Source: Microbacterium oleivorans
GTDB taxonomy: Bacteria > Actinomycetota > Actinomycetes > Actinomycetales > Microbacteriaceae
DNA length: 64,000 nucleotides
NCBI RefSeq assembly: GCF_013389665.1
Contig: NZ_CP058316.1
Coordinates: forward strand, 2,356,001-2,420,000
Direction: 5' to 3'
Below the pieces are notes generated by a model that saw nothing but the letters and a program-made list of their open reading frames with translations, searched no databases and was not told the origin of the DNA. This document shows positions 60,142-64,000 of this stretch, in pieces (within the stretch, counting starts at the first letter, position 1; each line of letters opens with the position of its first letter). The translations under genes were made by a program, and so were the position numbers.

Positions 60142-60864
60142 TCAGGTGCCGAGGGTACCCAGGTACAGGCCGATGACCTTGGGGTCGTTCAGCAGCTCGC
60201 GCCCGGTGCCGGTGTAGGCATCGCGGCCCTGGTCGAGCACATAGCCGCGGTCGCAGATCTGTAGGCACCGGCGGGCGTTCTGCTCGACCATGATGGTGGT
60301 CACGCCGGCCTTGTTGATCTCCGAGACGCGCAGGAACGCCTCGTCCTGACGCGAGGGCGACAGGCCCGCGGACGGCTCGTCGAGGAGGAGCACGTAGGGG
60401 TCCATCATGAGCGCGCGGCCCATCGCGACCATCTGGCGCTCACCGCCCGACAGCGAGCCCGCCCGCTGCTGCAGGCGTTTGGCGAGGTCGGGGAAGATCG
60501 AGGTGACGAAGTCGGTGCGCTCGGCGACGGCCTTGGGACGCTGATAGCCGCCCATCTGCAGGTTCTCGGCGATCGTCAGGCTCGGGAAGACGTTGTTGGT
60601 CTGCGGCACGAAGCCCACGCCCTTGGAGACGAGCTTGTTCGCCCGCAGCCCGGTGATCTCGTCCCCGTTGAGCTTGACCGACCCCGAGCGCACCTTGACC
60701 TGGCCGAAGATGGCCTTGAGCATCGTCGACTTGCCGGCTCCGTTCGGGCCGATGATCCCGACGAGCTCGCCCTTCGCGGCGGTGAGGTTCGCGCCGTTGA
60801 GGATGTTGACCCCGGGCAGATACCCGGCGTGCACATCCGCGAGCTCGACGACGTAATCGGTCAC
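60142..60864 (-). CDS. livF: branched-chain amino acid ABC transporter ATPase LivF
   Basis: A 240-residue ABC ATPase. Walker A is GIIGPNGAGKSTMLK, the signature is LSGGERQMVAMGRAL, Walker B is YVLLLDEPSAGLSP, and the switch is IMVEQNA. The short form and the GYLPGVNILNGANL head fit LivF. It powers uptake with LivG. The ATG overlaps the livG stop by four bases. It is the last gene of the leftward operon. Confidence 0.95.
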   Translation of the reverse strand: MTDYVVELADVHAGYLPGVNILNGANLTAAKGELVGIIGPNGAGKSTMLKAIFGQVKVRSGSVKLNGDEITGLRANKLVSKGVGFVPQTNNVFPSLTIAENLQMGGYQRPKAVAERTDFVTSIFPDLAKRLQQRAGSLSGGERQMVAMGRALMMDPYVLLLDEPSAGLSPSRQDEAFLRVSEINKAGVTTIMVEQNARRCLQICDRGYVLDQGRDAYTGTGRELLNDPKVIGLYLGTLGT

Positions 60865-61892
60865 TTCTGGTCCTCTGCCTTCTGGTCGACGGAAGCACCC
60901 GAGGTCGGGCCGTCCGCAGCCGCCACGGGCGCCTCGTCGATCGCGTGGTCCAGCTCGTTCACGCTCTCGACGAGATCCTCCGCCTCGGGCGGTAGCTCAC
61001 CGGCATGGCGGCCGGTGACGACGCCGAGGTCGACGTCCTGGTGGGCGCCCAGGTAGGCGTCGATCACCGCGGGGTTCTGCATCACGCTCTCGGGCGGGCC
61101 CTCGGCGACGACCCGACCCTCGGCCATGACGACGACCCAGTCGGCGATGTGGCGCACCATGTGCATGTCGTGCTCGACGAACACGACCGTCATCCCGAGG
61201 TCCTTCAGATCCAGGATGTGGTCGAGGAGCGACTGCGTGAGCGCGGGGTTCACACCCGCCATCGGCTCGTCGAGCATGACGAGCACCGGGTCGCTCATCA
61301 GGGCGCGGGCCATCTCGAGGAGCTTGCGCTGACCGCCCGAGAGCGACGCGGCGAAGTCCTTCTCCTTGGCGTCGAGCTTGAAGCGGGCCAGCAGGCCGCG
61401 GGCCTTCTCATCGATCTCGTTCTCCTGCTTGCGCCACAGGAAGGGCAGGATGCCGGCGAAGATGCCCTCGCCGGTCTGCTTGGGGGCTCCGAGCTTCATG
61501 TTCTCGAGCACCGTGAGGAGCCCGAGCGACTTCGTCAGCTGGAACGTGCGCACCTGTCCCATACGGGCGGTCTTGTACGCGGGGATCCCGGCGAGGTTGG
61601 TGCCGTCGAACGACCACGACCCCGCGTTGGGCTTGTCGAACCCGGTCAGCAGGTTGAACAGCGTGGTCTTGCCGGCGCCGTTCGGCCCGATGAGCGCGGT
61701 GATCGCGCCCCGGGGGATCTCGAGGTGCTCGACGTCGACGGCGGTCAGGCCGCCGAAGACGCGCTTGACGCCGTCGGCGACGATGATCGGGTCGACTTTC
61801 GCGACGCCGGGGCGGATCTCGCCGCTGCCGTCGTCGTGGTGAAGACCGGTCGCCTTCGGGCGCGGCGTGGGGGGTACGACATCAGCGGACAA
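60861..61892 (-). CDS. livG: branched-chain amino acid ABC transporter ATPase LivG
   Basis: A 343-residue ABC ATPase. Walker A is ALIGPNGAGKTTLFN, the signature is LSGGQRKLLEMARAL, Walker B is LVMLDEPMAGVNP, and the switch is VFVEHDM. It is longer than E. coli LivG: about 30 extra residues at the start and an acidic, Ala-rich tail of about 60 residues (ELPPEAEDLVESVNELDHAID) that is likely unstructured. The start is TTG and lies inside the end of livM (11-base overlap). It pairs with LivF. Confidence 0.93.
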   Translation of the reverse strand: MSADVVPPTPRPKATGLHHDDGSGEIRPGVAKVDPIIVADGVKRVFGGLTAVDVEHLEIPRGAITALIGPNGAGKTTLFNLLTGFDKPNAGSWSFDGTNLAGIPAYKTARMGQVRTFQLTKSLGLLTVLENMKLGAPKQTGEGIFAGILPFLWRKQENEIDEKARGLLARFKLDAKEKDFAASLSGGQRKLLEMARALMSDPVLVMLDEPMAGVNPALTQSLLDHILDLKDLGMTVVFVEHDMHMVRHIADWVVVMAEGRVVAEGPPESVMQNPAVIDAYLGAHQDVDLGVVTGRHAGELPPEAEDLVESVNELDHAIDEAPVAAADGPTSGASVDQKAEDQK

Positions 61893-62862
61893 AGGTCAGC
61901 TCCTTCTTGCTTCCGAGGATGCCCTGCGGGCGGAAGATCACCAGCAGCATGAGCGCGGCGCCGACCAGGACGAACACGAGCATCTGGCTCTGCTCGGTGG
62001 TCAGGAACGGCAGCCATCCGATGTTGACGAGCGCGGGCAGCAGGTTCGACAGGAACGCGCGCACCACCCAGAACAGCACCGCGCCCAGCACCGGGCCGAA
62101 GATGGTCGCGGCGCCGCCGAGCAGCAGGGCGGTCCAGACGTAGAACGTCTGCGAGGTGACGTACACGTTCGGGTTGACGTTGGTGCCCATCGCCGTGACG
62201 ATGCCGCCGGCGGCGATGATGACACCGCCGACGATGAGCGCCTGCATCTTGAACGCGAAGACGTTCTTGCCGAGCGAGCGCACGGCATCCTCGTCCTCAC
62301 GGATGCCGCGGATGACGCGGCCCCAGGGGCTGCGCATCAGCAGCCACACCAGCGTCACCACGATCGCGATCGCGATCACGCCGACGATGATGACCCACCA
62401 CTGGTCGGACTGATAGGTCCACGGGCCGAAGCCCCAGCGCCCGGGAGGGAGCGGGTTGCTCGCCCGGAATCCGGCCTGGAAGCCGGAGAGGCCGTCGGCC
62501 GATCCGGTCTGGTTGCGGAAGGCCGAGGTGAGGAAGAGCAGCCGCAGCACCTCGGCGGCCGCGATCGTGACGATCGCGAGGTAGTCGCCGCGCAGCCGCA
62601 GCGTGGGGATGCCCATCACGAGGGCGAACACGACGGCGGCGATGAGCCCGATCAGCGCGGCGACAGGCCACGCCAGTCCGAACGTCAGGATGGAGATCGC
62701 GAAGCCGTACGCGCCGATCGCCATGAAGCCGGCGACGCCCATGTTGAGCAGCCCGGCGAAGCCGAAGTGCACCGAGAGGCCGATCGCCGCGAGCACGTAG
62801 CCGAGCGTGGCCGGCGCGAGGATCTGCGCCGCGGTGTTGCTGAGGATCTGGAGGAAGTTCAC
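61882..62862 (-). CDS. livM: branched-chain amino acid ABC transporter permease LivM
   Basis: A 326-residue permease with about nine helices. It shows LAAIGLSVHFGFAGLLNMGVAGFMAIGAYG, TLRLRGDYLAIVTIAAAEVLRLL, and SPWGRVIRGIREDEDAVRSLGKNVFAFK, the cytoplasmic coupling loop of LivM. It ends IFRPQGILGSKKEL as usual. It forms the channel with LivH. The GTG start at 62862 lies 5 bases after the livH stop. Confidence 0.94.
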   Translation of the reverse strand: MNFLQILSNTAAQILAPATLGYVLAAIGLSVHFGFAGLLNMGVAGFMAIGAYGFAISILTFGLAWPVAALIGLIAAVVFALVMGIPTLRLRGDYLAIVTIAAAEVLRLLFLTSAFRNQTGSADGLSGFQAGFRASNPLPPGRWGFGPWTYQSDQWWVIIVGVIAIAIVVTLVWLLMRSPWGRVIRGIREDEDAVRSLGKNVFAFKMQALIVGGVIIAAGGIVTAMGTNVNPNVYVTSQTFYVWTALLLGGAATIFGPVLGAVLFWVVRAFLSNLLPALVNIGWLPFLTTEQSQMLVFVLVGAALMLLVIFRPQGILGSKKELTFVR

Positions 62863-62867
62863 GATGC

Positions 62868-64000
62868 CTATCCGATTCGCTCTCGGCGCCCGAGGAGACC
62901 CTGCGGGCGGAACAGCAGGATGACGATCAGCACGACCAGCGCGCCGACGTACTTGAGGTCGGACGGGATCCACAGCGTCGAGACCTCGACGAGGAGCCCG
63001 ACGATGATGGAGCCGAGCAGGGCGCCGAAGGCCGTGCCCAGTCCGCCGAGGGTGACCGCGGCGAAGATGAGCAACAGGATGCTGGTTCCCATGTCCCACT
63101 TGATGCCGGGTCGGAAGTACGCCCAGAGCACGCCCGACAGGCCGGCCAGTGCAGCGGCGACGACCCAGACGACCCGGACCACCGCGTCGACGTCGATGCC
63201 GCTGGCGGCCGCCAGCGAGGGGTTGTCAGACACGGCGCGCGTGGCCCGGCCGATGCGCGTGCGCATCAGCCACCAGGCGAACACGCCGATCACGGCGAGG
63301 GAGACGCCCATGCTGACCAGGTCGGTCACGGTCAGCCGCACCGGTCCGAGACCGGCGATCACGGTGGTCGAGCCGCCCGGCAGCTGGGCCGTCCCGCCGC
63401 CGACGAACATCTGGAAGACGTAGCGCAGGGCCAGCGAGAGTCCGATCGAGACGATCATCAGCTGGACGGTGCCGAGGCCCCGGCGGCGCAGCGGCCGCCA
63501 CAGTCCGGCATCCATCGTGAGCCCGAACAACGCCGAGACGCCCACCGCCAGGGGAATGGCCACCCAGATCGGCAGGCTGAGGCCGGCGGAGAAGAGCAGT
63601 GCGGCCAGCGCTCCGAAAGTCACCATCTCGCCGTGCGCGAAGTTCGACAGCCCGGTGGTGCCGAACACGAGCGAGAGGCCGATGGCGGCGAGGGCGAGCA
63701 TCAGACCGAAGTTCAATCCGTTGACCGTCCGCGAGATGAGCTGGTCGACGAAGCTCGTGGTCTGGCGCTCGGCGGCCTCGAGGGTGAAGTTGCGGGTGAT
63801 GGTGCTCGTCGCCCCGAACTCGACCTCGATGGTCGATTCGAAGCCATCCGGCACGCTCACACCCGAGGGGAGGCTGTCCTCGACGAGCTCGACCGTGTAG
63901 GCGACGTCCTTCGTGGGGACGCCGATCGCGAAGCTGCCGTTCTCACCCGTCTCGCCCTCGGCCTCGAAGTCGCCGCCGGTGACGGTGATGGTCACCCCCT
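62868..64000 (-). CDS. livH: LivH permease with extra N-terminal domain, partial
   Basis: The gene runs off the right edge, so its start is not seen; about 377 residues are visible. The C-terminal 300 residues are a LivH permease (LMLALAAIGLSLVFGTTGLSNFAHGEMVTFGALAALL, RRRGLGTVQLMIVSIGLSLALRY, and the coupling loop TRIGRATRAVSDNPSLAAASGIDVDAVV). Before it is a beta-rich segment of about 75 residues or more (TITVTGGDFEAEGETGENGSFAIGVPTKDVAYTVELVEDSLPSGV) that resembles carboxypeptidase regulatory-like or Cna-B-like domains, which lie outside the membrane. Such a domain is not part of the E. coli protein and its job is unknown. Confidence 0.9.
   Translation of the reverse strand, partial: GVTITVTGGDFEAEGETGENGSFAIGVPTKDVAYTVELVEDSLPSGVSVPDGFESTIEVEFGATSTITRNFTLEAAERQTTSFVDQLISRTVNGLNFGLMLALAAIGLSLVFGTTGLSNFAHGEMVTFGALAALLFSAGLSLPIWVAIPLAVGVSALFGLTMDAGLWRPLRRRGLGTVQLMIVSIGLSLALRYVFQMFVGGGTAQLPGGSTTVIAGLGPVRLTVTDLVSMGVSLAVIGVFAWWLMRTRIGRATRAVSDNPSLAAASGIDVDAVVRVVWVVAAALAGLSGVLWAYFRPGIKWDMGTSILLLIFAAVTLGGLGTAFGALLGSIIVGLLVEVSTLWIPSDLKYVGALVVLIVILLFRPQGLLGRRERIG

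Overview
The window is GC-rich (about 70%), densely packed actinobacterial chromosome. It has many ATGA/GTGA gene overlaps and GTG starts, and I see no tRNA, rRNA, CRISPR or transposase. The family content points to Microbacteriaceae, most likely Microbacterium: a DUF222/HNH fragment, a DUF7882-type small protein, the TIGR03885-type flavin oxidoreductase beside a GH13 enzyme, the actinobacterial glmS-acpS-alr-tsaE-tsaB-rimI-tsaD string, and HrcA/CIRCE control of groES. The genus call is inference.

Layout. 1-8.4 kb holds a broken HNH gene, small conserved proteins, a lipoprotein, an SDR, a nitrilase-family hydrolase with an NCS1 permease and an ASCH protein, a secreted muramidase-like protein, CsbD and an ECF sigma factor. 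8.4-15.7 kb holds the flavin oxidoreductase/GH13 pair, an unusual membrane kinase-like protein and two histidine kinases. 15.9-19.4 kb holds rplM-rpsI-glmM and an FAD oxidoreductase. 19.8-41.9 kb is an exopolysaccharide locus on both strands: GH71 glucanase, Wzz/BY-kinase, Wzy, Fcl, Gmd, two glycosyltransferases, two hexapeptide acyltransferases, Wzx, an SGNH hydrolase, a CDP-alcohol phosphotransferase, a giant LamG/FN3/DNRLRE exoprotein, the priming sugar transferase and a cytidylyltransferase. 42-47.8 kb holds a second copy of the kinase-like protein, ppx, coaA, a 960-bp stretch with no recognisable gene and a secreted lipase. 47.9-55.5 kb is the glmS to tsaD housekeeping run plus a methyltransferase. 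55.5-64 kb holds groES, rarD, a branched-chain amino acid binding protein, a DUF559 protein and livF-livG-livM-livH, with livH cut by the window edge.

How it works together. Gmd and Fcl would supply GDP-fucose, the priming transferase and the glycosyltransferases would build a lipid-linked repeat, Wzx and Wzy would flip and polymerise it, and the BY-kinase would set chain length. The acyltransferases, SGNH hydrolase and CDP-alcohol enzymes could decorate it, and the GH71 glucanase could trim a polymer outside the cell.

The main unexplained signal is a recurrent G-run motif, TTGGGG(G)A, in the untranslated leaders of the exopolysaccharide genes. It often sits next to a hairpin or in its loop. 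The same motif is arrayed in the 45.6-46.6 kb stretch that has no recognisable gene. The two paralogous kinase-like genes (11.2 and 42.0 kb) also start behind G-runs.
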